19,232 bases of DNA from D2472 sp964444385. GTDB taxonomy: Bacteria > Pseudomonadota > Gammaproteobacteria > Magnimaribacterales > D2472. The position numbers were made by a program, and so were the translations under genes. Each line of letters starts with the position of its first letter. Position 1 is the stretch's first letter. Positions 8,781 to 15,518 of the stretch are shown here, piece after piece. Below the pieces are notes generated by a model. It was not told the DNA's origin and ran no database searches. It was given only the letters and a program-made list of their open reading frames with translations. Location: positions 1 through 19,232 of the forward strand of contig CAYUHD010000025.1 in the NCBI GenBank assembly GCA_964444385.1, in the 5' to 3' direction.

Positions 8781-9635
8781 CTAATGGTCTTCTGTTTCAT
8801 GCGCCATTGCCAAATAAACAATGGTTAGCACCATAAAAATAAAGGCCTGTAAGCCTATAATCAAAACATGAAAAAGGGCCCATATTAAATGAAGGCCCAC
8901 CCCAAGCAAACCTATTGATATTGAGCTAAAAGTTAACATTAAAGCTATCAAAATAAAGATCATCTCGCCGGCATATAAATTTCCAAAAAGACGAAGGCCA
9001 AGCGATATAGGTTTTGCAATTAGATTAACCCCCTCAAGAATTAAATTGAGAGGTAATAAATACTTGCCGAAGGGGTGTAGGGTAAGCTCAGCCAAAAATC
9101 CTTTCAACCCTTTTATTTTAATGCTGTAAAAAATAATTAGCACGAAAACCGCCAAAGCCATGCCTAGTGTTATGTTTGGATCGGTGGTTGGGACGACTTT
9201 AAAATATTCGATCCCAGCTCCCTTAGCTAACTCTGGGAGATAATCAACTGGAACTAAATCCATTAAATTCATAAGAAAGACCCAGGCAAGAACTGTTAAT
9301 GCCATGGGGCCAATCAAATTATTTTTAGCTGAAGTGAATATGCTTTGTACGTTATTGTTTACAAACTCTATACACATCTCTACAAAGTTTTGTATTCCAG
9401 TTGGAGCCTCTGTTGAAAGTTTGGGAATGCCAAAGCGGAACAAGCCTATAAAAACCAACCCCAAGAAAACAGACCAACCAAGTGAATCAATATGAAAGGC
9501 CCAGAAACCCATCTCATCTGCATAATGTGGATCACAGGTCCACCCATGGTTTTCGGTTTTTCCACAAATCCAATTGGTTAAATGGTGTTGAATGTATTCA
9601 GCGCTTGTAACTTCTCCGTTTGATTCTGCAGCCAT
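8781..9635 (-). CDS. atpB: F1Fo ATP synthase subunit a (proton channel)
   Basis: Subunit a forms the two proton half-channels beside the c-ring. The 284-residue protein (E. coli 271) has five or more membrane segments. The essential arginine is Arg215 in SLGLRLFGNLYAGE, with Asn219, Glu224, His256 and Gln263 at the positions matching E. coli Asn214, Glu219, His245 and Gln252. The N-terminal tail before the first helix is long and holds two cysteines (24 and 34), so a disulfide in the periplasm is possible but unproven. The loop between the arginine helix and the last helix is about four to six residues longer than in E. coli. The ATG at 9635 is one base after the atpI stop. Confidence 0.97.
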   Translation of the reverse strand: MAAESNGEVTSAEYIQHHLTNWICGKTENHGWTCDPHYADEMGFWAFHIDSLGWSVFLGLVFIGLFRFGIPKLSTEAPTGIQNFVEMCIEFVNNNVQSIFTSAKNNLIGPMALTVLAWVFLMNLMDLVPVDYLPELAKGAGIEYFKVVPTTDPNITLGMALAVFVLIIFYSIKIKGLKGFLAELTLHPFGKYLLPLNLILEGVNLIAKPISLGLRLFGNLYAGEMIFILIALMLTFSSISIGLLGVGLHLIWALFHVLIIGLQAFIFMVLTIVYLAMAHETEDH

Positions 9636-9636
9636 C

Positions 9637-9915
9637 TTAATTTGTGATTGGTTTAGGGTTAAAAGTTGTGTTTAAGTATACAAGGAGAAAGACTGCAATG
9701 AGAGAGTTTTCTGGAATATATAATAAAGAAAGTATTGAAAAAAATATAAAAATTAACCACCTCATAACAAAAGCTAAGTACAAATTTAACATTCCATTAT
9801 TTGGTTTGCTTGATAAGTAAATAACACAAGATAACGCGGCCAAATAAGAAACAAAAATTAGTTGTGAGGATGTTGGAAATATCAAAAGAGAGGTCAGCAA
9901 TCCCACCAAAGACAA
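9637..9915 (-). CDS. atpI: AtpI-like small membrane protein of the ATP synthase operon
   Basis: AtpI helps c-ring assembly and has been linked to magnesium handling in other bacteria. The 92-residue product is almost wholly hydrophobic with three to four predicted membrane segments, and lies directly ahead of atpB with a one-base gap, where atpI normally sits. Family sequence conservation is low, so position counts as much as sequence. E. coli AtpI has about 126 residues, so this one is short. The reading frame contains no ATG near its start: TTG at 9915 is the first conventional initiator, with further TTG or GTG codons at codons 3, 4 and 6, and no Shine-Dalgarno sequence is visible. The frame is open ten codons upstream of the TTG (to a TGA at 9948-9946), so an unconventional upstream start is also possible. 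Confidence 0.75.
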   Translation of the reverse strand: MSLVGLLTSLLIFPTSSQLIFVSYLAALSCVIYLSSKPNNGMLNLYLAFVMRWLIFIFFSILSLLYIPENSLIAVFLLVYLNTTFNPKPITN

Positions 9916-9969
9916 CCAGTTGTTTTTTATAATATTAATTTTAAGTCAAGTATGTTTTTTACGGAGCAG

Positions 9970-9998
9970 ATTATAAAAATTTATACTCTTTAGAACAA
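9970..9998 (-). promoter_or_regulatory. sigma70-type promoter of the atp-glmUS operon
   Basis: In the 85-base gap between parB and atpI the minus strand has a perfect TATAAT at 9975-9970 and TTGTTC at 9998-9993, 17 bases apart. The -10 is perfect and the -35 matches the consensus at three of six positions. Transcription would begin near 9963, giving a leader of roughly 50 bases before atpI. The rest of the gap is AT-rich, without an intrinsic terminator for parAB that I can see. Confidence 0.65.
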
Positions 9999-10000
9999 GT

Positions 10001-10843
10001 TTAATTATTCTTTAATTTTAATAGTTTGCTTATTATTACTTCTCTTTCGTCTTTTGAAGAGTAAGAAATAGAGATTTTTCCTTTAGAGGCAGATTGTTGT
10101 TCTATTTGGGTTTTGTGACCAATGTTTTCTGAGATCTCTTCTTCAATATTTAAAAGGTCTCTGTTTTTGGTTGTTGTATGTTTTTTAGTTTTGTTTGGTT
10201 TGGTTGAGGTGGCGGCGTCTTTGACCGTCATTCCTAAAGCTACTATTTTTTTTGCAAGTTCTTCAGCTTCTTTAGGGTCCATGGATGCAAGGATTTTTGC
10301 ATGTCCTTTTTCTAAATCACCTGAATATAAAAGATTAATAATTGATGGGGGCAAGTTAAGAAGTCTCATAGAGTTCGCGACGGAGCTTCGAGCTTTTCCG
10401 GTTACCTCAGCAATTTTATCTTGTGTTAGAGAAAACTCTTTTTTGAGTCTGTCATAACCCCTAGCTTCCTCAATCGGATTTAGGTCCTCGCGCTGAAGAT
10501 TTTCAATCAATGCAAGCTCTAGTGCGAGTTGGTCCTCAGCCGAATCAACCATACAGGGTGCTGTTTGAAGGCCTGCTTTTTTTGCAGCCCTTAACCTTCT
10601 TTCCCCCGCTATCAATTCAAAGCCGCCTGCACCAGTTTCCCTAACCAAAATTGGTGAAAGAATCCCATGTTTGGCAATGGATTGAGATAGCTCATTTATT
10701 TTTTCTTCGTCAAACGATTGCCTGGGCTGGAATCGGTTTGGTTTTATTTGATTAAGCTCTATTTCTTTTATGGATTGTTTGTTTGGGGCTGCAACATCGC
10801 CAAGTAGCGCATCTAGGCCAGTGTTAAGTATTTTATCCGCCAC
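10001..10843 (-). CDS. parB: chromosome-partitioning protein ParB (Spo0J family)
   Basis: ParB is a CTP-dependent DNA clamp that loads at parS sites near the origin and works with ParA to segregate the chromosome. The 280-residue protein has the N-terminal CTPase/ParB domain with GERRLRA at about residues 80-86 and ENLQREDLNP at about 114-123. A helix-turn-helix follows (LTQDKIAEVTGKARSSVANS, about 139-158), then a low-complexity charged linker and a C-terminal dimerisation segment. I choose the GTG at 10843: AAGGAG ends eight bases before it, while the in-frame TTG at 10849 would be only two bases from the same sequence. The start overlaps the 3' end of parA by 11 bases. Confidence 0.95.
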   Translation of the reverse strand: MADKILNTGLDALLGDVAAPNKQSIKEIELNQIKPNRFQPRQSFDEEKINELSQSIAKHGILSPILVRETGAGGFELIAGERRLRAAKKAGLQTAPCMVDSAEDQLALELALIENLQREDLNPIEEARGYDRLKKEFSLTQDKIAEVTGKARSSVANSMRLLNLPPSIINLLYSGDLEKGHAKILASMDPKEAEELAKKIVALGMTVKDAATSTKPNKTKKHTTTKNRDLLNIEEEISENIGHKTQIEQQSASKGKISISYSSKDEREVIISKLLKLKNN

Positions 10844-11588
10844 TTTCAATTCTCCTTATAAGCTCACCCGCAAGGGCTAAGTATGCTTTTGCTCCAAAAG
10901 ACGACGGCATATATTGAATGGCCGAGGTCCTGTGGCTGGGTGCTTCAGCCAATTTAACATTTCTTGGTATTAGTGTGTTAAAAACAAGTGTTGGAAAGTG
11001 TTTTTCAAGCTCTTCAGACACCTCTTTGGCAAGGTTGTTTCTCATATCAACCATCGTTCTAACAATTCCAAACACCCTGTTATTGGTAAGATTTTTGTTT
11101 TTAAGGGTGTTTATAGTGTTAATAAGTGAGGAGATACCCTCCAGTGAGTAATATTCACACTGTAAGGGAATAAGTGTTGCTGTTGCAGCAAAAAGGGATT
11201 CAAGGGTGAGCTGGTTAAGTGATGGTGGTGTGTCCATGATTACAAACTCATAGTCTAAGGGGGAAAGTTGTTTTTTAAGTTCCCCTTGTTTACTTTCATT
11301 TCTGATGTAAACCTCTAAGGCTGTGAGGTTTTCACCGCCAGGCATAACATCATACCCACTTGGAGATTTTAGTATGTGTTCTTTTATATTTAAATTCTGA
11401 GAATATATTTGAAATAAAGTGTTTTCATTTTTTGTTGTCCCCGCTGCTGTGCTGGCATTGCCCTGGGGGTCTAAATCGACCAATAAAACCCTTCTTTTTG
11501 TTGCCGCAAGCGCTGCGGCTAAATTTACTGCAGTGGTTGTTTTTCCCACGCCGCCTTTTTGGTTGGCTATTGCAATAATATGTTTCAT
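10833..11588 (-). CDS. parA: chromosome-partitioning ATPase ParA (Soj family)
   Basis: ParA is the DNA-binding, Walker-type ATPase that pulls ParB-parS complexes apart along the nucleoid. The 251-residue protein starts with IIAIANQKGGVGKTTTAVNLA, the deviant Walker A motif KGGVGKTT at residues 11-18 with its signature lysine. It goes on with VDLDPQGNAS (A' motif) and FVIMDTPPSLNQLTL (Walker B). No N-terminal helix-turn-helix extension is present, so this is the short chromosomal type rather than the long plasmid type. The ATG at 11588 overlaps the rsmG TGA in an ATGA, and the 3' end overlaps parB. Confidence 0.97.
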   Translation of the reverse strand: MKHIIAIANQKGGVGKTTTAVNLAAALAATKRRVLLVDLDPQGNASTAAGTTKNENTLFQIYSQNLNIKEHILKSPSGYDVMPGGENLTALEVYIRNESKQGELKKQLSPLDYEFVIMDTPPSLNQLTLESLFAATATLIPLQCEYYSLEGISSLINTINTLKNKNLTNNRVFGIVRTMVDMRNNLAKEVSEELEKHFPTLVFNTLIPRNVKLAEAPSHRTSAIQYMPSSFGAKAYLALAGELIRRIESGG

Positions 11589-12169
11589 TTTTGGTTGATT
11601 TCTAAAATGTGTCGGTTTTGATTTGTTGTCCCTGCTTTATGGATAATATAAGAGTATTTATTATTATCCAACAGGACAATCTCTTCATTTATTTTTTCTT
11701 TAGTCCCTTTCATTAAAAGAAATCTGCCTTTTGGGGTAAGGAGGTGTTGGGATATATCAACAATTTTTGATGTTGGGGCAAGGGCTCTGGCTGTAATAAT
11801 ATCAAATTTTTTTTGTGTTATTAGATTTGGTGTGATGGTTTTGTCTAAAATTTGAGCGTTTTTTAGTTTTAGGGTTCGAATGGTTTTTTTTATGAAGTAG
11901 GCTTTTTTTTTGTTTTTTTCTGACATTGTTACTTTGGTTTGTGGTTGTGTGATGGCAATAATTATGCCGGGTAAGCCTGCGCCACTTCCTATATCTAAAA
12001 CTTTATTGTTGTGTGGTATGTGTTTGAGGATGGTTTTACAGTCTTTAACATCTAATTTGAATATCTCTTTTTTTGAAAAGCGGCCTAGAATGTTGTGGGC
12101 TTTGTTAAATTTTAAGATCTCTTCTATATAGGTTGAAATTAGGTCGTTTATTTTTTGATCTGTGTTGAT
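11585..12169 (-). CDS. rsmG: 16S rRNA (guanine527-N7) methyltransferase RsmG, non-canonical start
   Basis: RsmG (GidB) uses S-adenosylmethionine to methylate G527 of 16S rRNA. The frame is open from 12184 to the TGA at 11585. It encodes NTDQKINDLISTY and KFNKAHNIL near the start, the SAM-binding motif VLDIGSGAGLPG at about residues 57-68, then EKNKKKAYF and ITARALAP, all in family order. No ATG, GTG or TTG occurs in frame before an ATG at 11926, which lies after the SAM motif and cannot be the true start. I place the start at ATC (12169-12167), nine bases after an AAGG, giving 194 residues (E. coli 207). The family's usual RHILDS motif is replaced here by KLDVKDC. Runs of seven and nine A occur at 11903-11919. 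Partial decay, an unusual start or a base error are all possible. Confidence 0.75.
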   Translation of the reverse strand: MNTDQKINDLISTYIEEILKFNKAHNILGRFSKKEIFKLDVKDCKTILKHIPHNNKVLDIGSGAGLPGIIIAITQPQTKVTMSEKNKKKAYFIKKTIRTLKLKNAQILDKTITPNLITQKKFDIITARALAPTSKIVDISQHLLTPKGRFLLMKGTKEKINEEIVLLDNNKYSYIIHKAGTTNQNRHILEINQK

Positions 12170-12173
12170 TGGT

Positions 12174-13991
12174 TTAAACCTTCTCTAGTAACTGGTTTTT
12201 TTTAATGGTGATTGCAATTAGATTTATTGCTGCGGGGGTTACCCCCTCTAGTCTGCTGGCTTGCCCCAACGATCCAGGTTTATTTTCGCTCAATCTTTCA
12301 ACAACCTCATTTGAAAGCCCTTTAATTTTTGAATATTTAATATTGTTTGGTATTGGGGTTTTTTCTTTTTTCTTAGAGCTTTCTACCTCTCTTTTTTGTT
12401 TTGTTATGTACCCACTGTATTTAATTTCGTTTGCGGCTCTTTTAAAAAACTCTTTGTTTTTAGGTAAAATATTAAGTAGTTGTTTTATTTCTATTGGTTT
12501 TAAGTCTGTTCTCCTAAGTAGGTTTTCACCAGAAATTGGTTTTTTGTTGTGTTCTGTTTTAAGTTTTTTTATTTGGTTTAAAAAATCTTGATATTGTTGT
12601 TCTTTTTTTTGATAGATAGTAAAGGTTTTTTTGTCAACCAATCCTAAGTCGTGGCCTGTGGTTGTTAGCCTTTGACATGCGTTGTCTTGAGACAACATAA
12701 GTCTAAACTCTGCGCGACTGGTGAACATTCTATATGGCTCTGTCACTCCGTGGAGGGTTAAATCATCTATCAAAACTCCAATATAAGCCTCGCTTCGGTC
12801 AAAAATTACCTCTTTTTTCCCAAATATGGCTTGAGCTGAGTTTATTCCAGCAACCAAACCTTGTGCTGAGGCTTCTTCATAGCCCGTGGTCCCATTGATT
12901 TGACCGGCAAGATAAAGGTTTTTTATAAATTTGGTTTCTAGTGTTTGGTGTAATGACCTGGGGTCGACAAAGTCGTATTCAACAGCGTAACCAAATTCTT
13001 CAATTTCACATTTTTCTAAACCTTTAATAGATTTAATAAACTCCTTTTGAGCAGAGGTTGGTAGGCTTGTTGAAATTCCATTTGGGTAAACGAGGTTTTT
13101 TTCTAACCCCTCTGGTTCTATAAATATTTGATGGCTGTCTTTTTCGCTGAATTTATTAATTTTATCCTCTATAGATGGACAATATCGGGGTCCAATTCCA
13201 GAAATTTGGCCGGAGTACATTGCTGATAGGTGTGTGTTATCAGCTATAATTTTGTGTGTGGTTTTGTTTGTCCTGGTTATGTGGCAGGAAATTTGGGGGA
13301 GTGTTTTTTGTGGTGGGTGTAACACCGACATAAATGGTGGGTTTTTATCACCTGGTTGCTCCTCCATAACGTTTAAATCAATGCTTGAAAGTTTAATTCT
13401 TGGGGGTGTACCTGTTTTTAACCTACCCATAGGCAGTTTAAGCTCATAAAGTCTTTTTGATAAAGGTATAGATGTGTCGTCACCAACGCGCCCACCTGAA
13501 ATCTTTTCATTTCCTTTAAACATCACCCCATTCAAAAAAGTTCCTGTGGTTAATATGGTTTTTGTTGAAAAGATTTTATCACCTGAGTTAAGGGCAACAC
13601 CCTCAACAACCCCGTTGTTAACTATTATGTCTACAACCTCCCCCTCTTTAATGGTGATGTTTGTCTTAGATAGTAAATCTTGAATTGCGAGCTTATATTT
13701 ATCCCGGTCGCACTGAACGCGTAGAGCCTGCACAGCAAAACCTTTTCGGGTGTTTAGGGTTCTAGATTGAATGCCAGATAGGTCGGTGGCTCTGGCCATA
13801 ATTCCACCTAAAGCATCAACCTCTCTAACTAGGTGAGATTTTCCAAGCCCTCCAATTGCGGGGTTACAAGACATTTGACCTATGGTTTCTTTTTTAAATG
13901 TTATTAAACAGCAATTCAAGCCCTGCCTAAATACAGCATGAGCAGCCTCAACACCGGCATGGCCCCCACCAATTACTATTACATCAAACAT
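12174..13991 (-). CDS. mnmG: tRNA uridine-5-carboxymethylaminomethyl modification enzyme MnmG (GidA)
   Basis: MnmG is the FAD-dependent partner of MnmE; together they install the (carboxymethyl)aminomethyl group on U34 of tRNAs that read split codon boxes. The 605-residue protein (E. coli 629) has the dinucleotide-binding motif GGGHAG at residues 8-13, the catalytic-site segment SCNPAIGGLGKSH from 41, TGTFLNG, and the long helical C-terminal domain that binds MnmE and tRNA. The ATG at 13991 has no Shine-Dalgarno sequence and sits 15 bases from a 12-bp inverted repeat. The C-terminal third is unusually rich in Lys, Asn, Thr and Ile. Its stop overlaps the open frame of rsmG. Confidence 0.97.
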   Translation of the reverse strand: MFDVIVIGGGHAGVEAAHAVFRQGLNCCLITFKKETIGQMSCNPAIGGLGKSHLVREVDALGGIMARATDLSGIQSRTLNTRKGFAVQALRVQCDRDKYKLAIQDLLSKTNITIKEGEVVDIIVNNGVVEGVALNSGDKIFSTKTILTTGTFLNGVMFKGNEKISGGRVGDDTSIPLSKRLYELKLPMGRLKTGTPPRIKLSSIDLNVMEEQPGDKNPPFMSVLHPPQKTLPQISCHITRTNKTTHKIIADNTHLSAMYSGQISGIGPRYCPSIEDKINKFSEKDSHQIFIEPEGLEKNLVYPNGISTSLPTSAQKEFIKSIKGLEKCEIEEFGYAVEYDFVDPRSLHQTLETKFIKNLYLAGQINGTTGYEEASAQGLVAGINSAQAIFGKKEVIFDRSEAYIGVLIDDLTLHGVTEPYRMFTSRAEFRLMLSQDNACQRLTTTGHDLGLVDKKTFTIYQKKEQQYQDFLNQIKKLKTEHNKKPISGENLLRRTDLKPIEIKQLLNILPKNKEFFKRAANEIKYSGYITKQKREVESSKKKEKTPIPNNIKYSKIKGLSNEVVERLSENKPGSLGQASRLEGVTPAAINLIAITIKKNQLLEKV

Positions 13992-14006
13992 ATATATAAG
14001 AATGGT

Positions 14007-14033
14007 ATAACAACAATATATTATTGTTGTTAT
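14007..14033. repeat. perfect 12-bp inverted repeat, 3-base loop, upstream of mnmG
   Basis: The arms ATAACAACAATA and TATTGTTGTTAT flank TAT. The element ends 15 bases before the mnmG start codon and would form a hairpin in the mnmG leader RNA or a cruciform in supercoiled DNA. Only two of twelve pairs are G-C and no T run follows in the direction of transcription, so it is a poor intrinsic terminator. Confidence 0.85.
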
Positions 14034-14150
14034 TATTAGTAAGATTTTTTCTGTTGATAAAACCAGAACACGCTTTATTTACAAAGGATTTTGGTATTAA
14101 CAAACTATGTAAAGAGAGCCTCATAAACTGTAGCCGCTTGTTATATAATG

Positions 14151-14159
14151 TGTGGATAA
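14151..14159 (-). promoter_or_regulatory. DnaA box, exact TTATCCACA
   Basis: The minus strand reads TTATCCACA, the exact consensus nonamer, inside the mnmE-mnmG spacer. One of only two exact copies I found by eye, both intergenic. Confidence 0.7.
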
Positions 14160-14199
14160 AAAAAACAAAAACTTTAGTCACACAATACCCACATTTTAT

Positions 14200-15516
14200 C
14201 TACTTTCCTATGCAGAAGTCTTTAAAAATATCACCAAGCAAATCATCAGGATATTTAACACCTAAAAATTCATCAAAAGAGGATCTAACTTGACGAAGAT
14301 CTTCGGCTGCAATATCAACAGCATCCTCATTAGAGATTTTTTGAATACAACTATTAAGCGCCGACAACGCAGTATTAAACAAGGAAAGGTGTCGCTCCCT
14401 AATCAAAAAAGTTTTCTTTGAACCCTCTTTATTTTTTTTATCTTCTTTAATAAACTTAAAAATTAACTCTTTTAACTCTTGCACACCACTACCAGATTTA
14501 GCTGATACAACACAATCATAAGAATTTAAAGGCTCTTTCTCGTCTGATTTATTAAACACCAACAAAAAACTCTTTTCTTTAAGCGTTGATCCAAAACTAT
14601 CAATATAATTTTCCGTAAGGTGATCCAAAACAACAAGAATTAAATCAGACTCTTCAACCCCAACCCCAGAAAGAGCAACACCCATAGTCTCAATTAAATC
14701 GTTAGTTTCTCTTATACCAGCTGAATCTACCAACTCCATATTCACGCTGTTATAAAACATTTCTGAGTCAATTAAATCCCTGGTTGTACCCGGTACATTT
14801 GATACCAACGCCCTTTCAAAACCAAGCATTCGGTTAAATAAGGAAGACTTGCCAGTGTTGGGGGGGCCAAAAAACAACACCCTGTTTTTAGTTAATTTTT
14901 TTGTTGAAACCAAAGAAGAGTCTATCAAATCAACCAAAGAAGATTTAATTTCAACCAACTTATTACACACATCACCCTCAGCAATAAAATTATAATCCTC
15001 ATCTGAAAAATCAATACTTCCCTCTATATAAACCCTGAGCCCATCAACCCTATCACCCAAATCAGAAATAATATTACTTAATTTACCAGCAACCGCCTCT
15101 GAAGAAAGCAGGCCCCTATCCACATCTTCAGAATGGACAAGGTCCGCAACCGCCTCAGCCTCATTTAAAGAAAGCTTGCCGTTTTCAAACGCAATCTTTG
15201 AAAACTCTCCTGGCTCAGCCTCCCTAAAACCAAGAGCCAAAAAAACACCCGTAAGAGACTTAATAACAGAAAGGCCGCCATGACAGAAAACTTCAACAGA
15301 ATCCTCTCCCGTGTAACTGTTTGGACTAGAATAAAAAACAACAGAACACCTATCAATTAAAACACCCTCCCAAAACACATCCCGGAGGAAAACCCTTCGA
15401 TATTCAGAGATGGGTTTGTTTAGTGCTGTATTAAATTTCTCGCAACAACCAACCCCAGATATTCGGAACACACCTATCGCAGATTGGGCCACCGGGGTAG
15501 CAAGAGCAAAAATCAA
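14200..15516 (-). CDS. mnmE: tRNA modification GTPase MnmE (TrmE)
   Basis: MnmE is the GTPase half of the MnmEG complex that modifies U34 of tRNA. The 438-residue protein (E. coli 454) has the tetrahydrofolate-binding N domain (FALATPVAQSAIGVFRISG, with GEFSKIAFENGKLSLNEAEAV near 103-123). The inserted G domain has G1 GPPNTGKSS (217-225), G2 PGTTRD (242-247), G3 DSAG (264-267, where DTAG is usual) and G4 NKSD. The end is the conserved CIGK, whose cysteine is functionally important in E. coli. The first codon is TTG at 15516, two bases after the yidC stop, without a Shine-Dalgarno sequence; translation is probably coupled to yidC. The coding strand is markedly G- and T-rich, giving many Val, Ser, Leu and Phe residues, unlike mnmG. 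Confidence 0.96.
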   Translation of the reverse strand: MIFALATPVAQSAIGVFRISGVGCCEKFNTALNKPISEYRRVFLRDVFWEGVLIDRCSVVFYSSPNSYTGEDSVEVFCHGGLSVIKSLTGVFLALGFREAEPGEFSKIAFENGKLSLNEAEAVADLVHSEDVDRGLLSSEAVAGKLSNIISDLGDRVDGLRVYIEGSIDFSDEDYNFIAEGDVCNKLVEIKSSLVDLIDSSLVSTKKLTKNRVLFFGPPNTGKSSLFNRMLGFERALVSNVPGTTRDLIDSEMFYNSVNMELVDSAGIRETNDLIETMGVALSGVGVEESDLILVVLDHLTENYIDSFGSTLKEKSFLLVFNKSDEKEPLNSYDCVVSAKSGSGVQELKELIFKFIKEDKKNKEGSKKTFLIRERHLSLFNTALSALNSCIQKISNEDAVDIAAEDLRQVRSSFDEFLGVKYPDDLLGDIFKDFCIGK

Positions 15517-15518
15517 AA

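Larger units (their letters stand above)
13992..14199. other. 208-base AT-rich mnmE-mnmG spacer, candidate origin element
   Basis: This is the longest non-coding stretch in the window. From left to right it holds an alternating TATATATA tract beside the mnmG start, a perfect inverted repeat (14007-14033), a near-consensus DnaA box read as TTATCAACA on the minus strand (14060-14052, one mismatch), and an exact DnaA box (14151-14159). In E. coli oriC abuts the 5' side of gidA/mnmG, the same relative position. There is no reading frame of note. An mnmG promoter must lie here unless the gene is read through from mnmE; TTGTTA (14102-14097) and TAAATA (14080-14075), 16 bases apart, are a weak possibility. 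Confidence 0.45.

Noticed and set aside
44..9915. atp operon followed by glmU-glmS as a novel arrangement
   Set aside because: This order is well known in gammaproteobacteria, including E. coli.
9929..9949. TTGACT as an alternative -35 for the atp operon
   Set aside because: The nearest -10-like hexamers are only 9 to 12 bases away; the TTGTTC/TATAAT pair with a 17-base spacer is better.
10122..10457. 111-codon plus-strand frame inside parB
   Set aside because: Antisense to the ParB helix-turn-helix region; no independent signals.
10001..11588. parS site for ParB
   Set aside because: I looked for TGTTTCACGTGAAACA-like palindromes in and around parAB and saw none; sites may lie outside the window or be degenerate.
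12205..12591. 128-codon plus-strand frame inside mnmG
   Set aside because: Antisense to the MnmG C-terminal domain; its hydrophobic composition is what T-rich complement of lysine-rich coding sequence gives.
14149..14184. TGTGTG/CACACA inverted repeat around the T-rich stretch after mnmE as a terminator
   Set aside because: Six-base arms with a 24-base loop and the T run inside the loop do not make an intrinsic terminator.
14858..14867. Run of seven G in mnmE as a frameshift
   Set aside because: The frame continues cleanly through the G1 motif GPPNTGKSS on both sides.
15116..15124. CTATCCACA, one mismatch from a DnaA box
   Set aside because: Lies within mnmE coding sequence and a single near match is expected by chance in this length.
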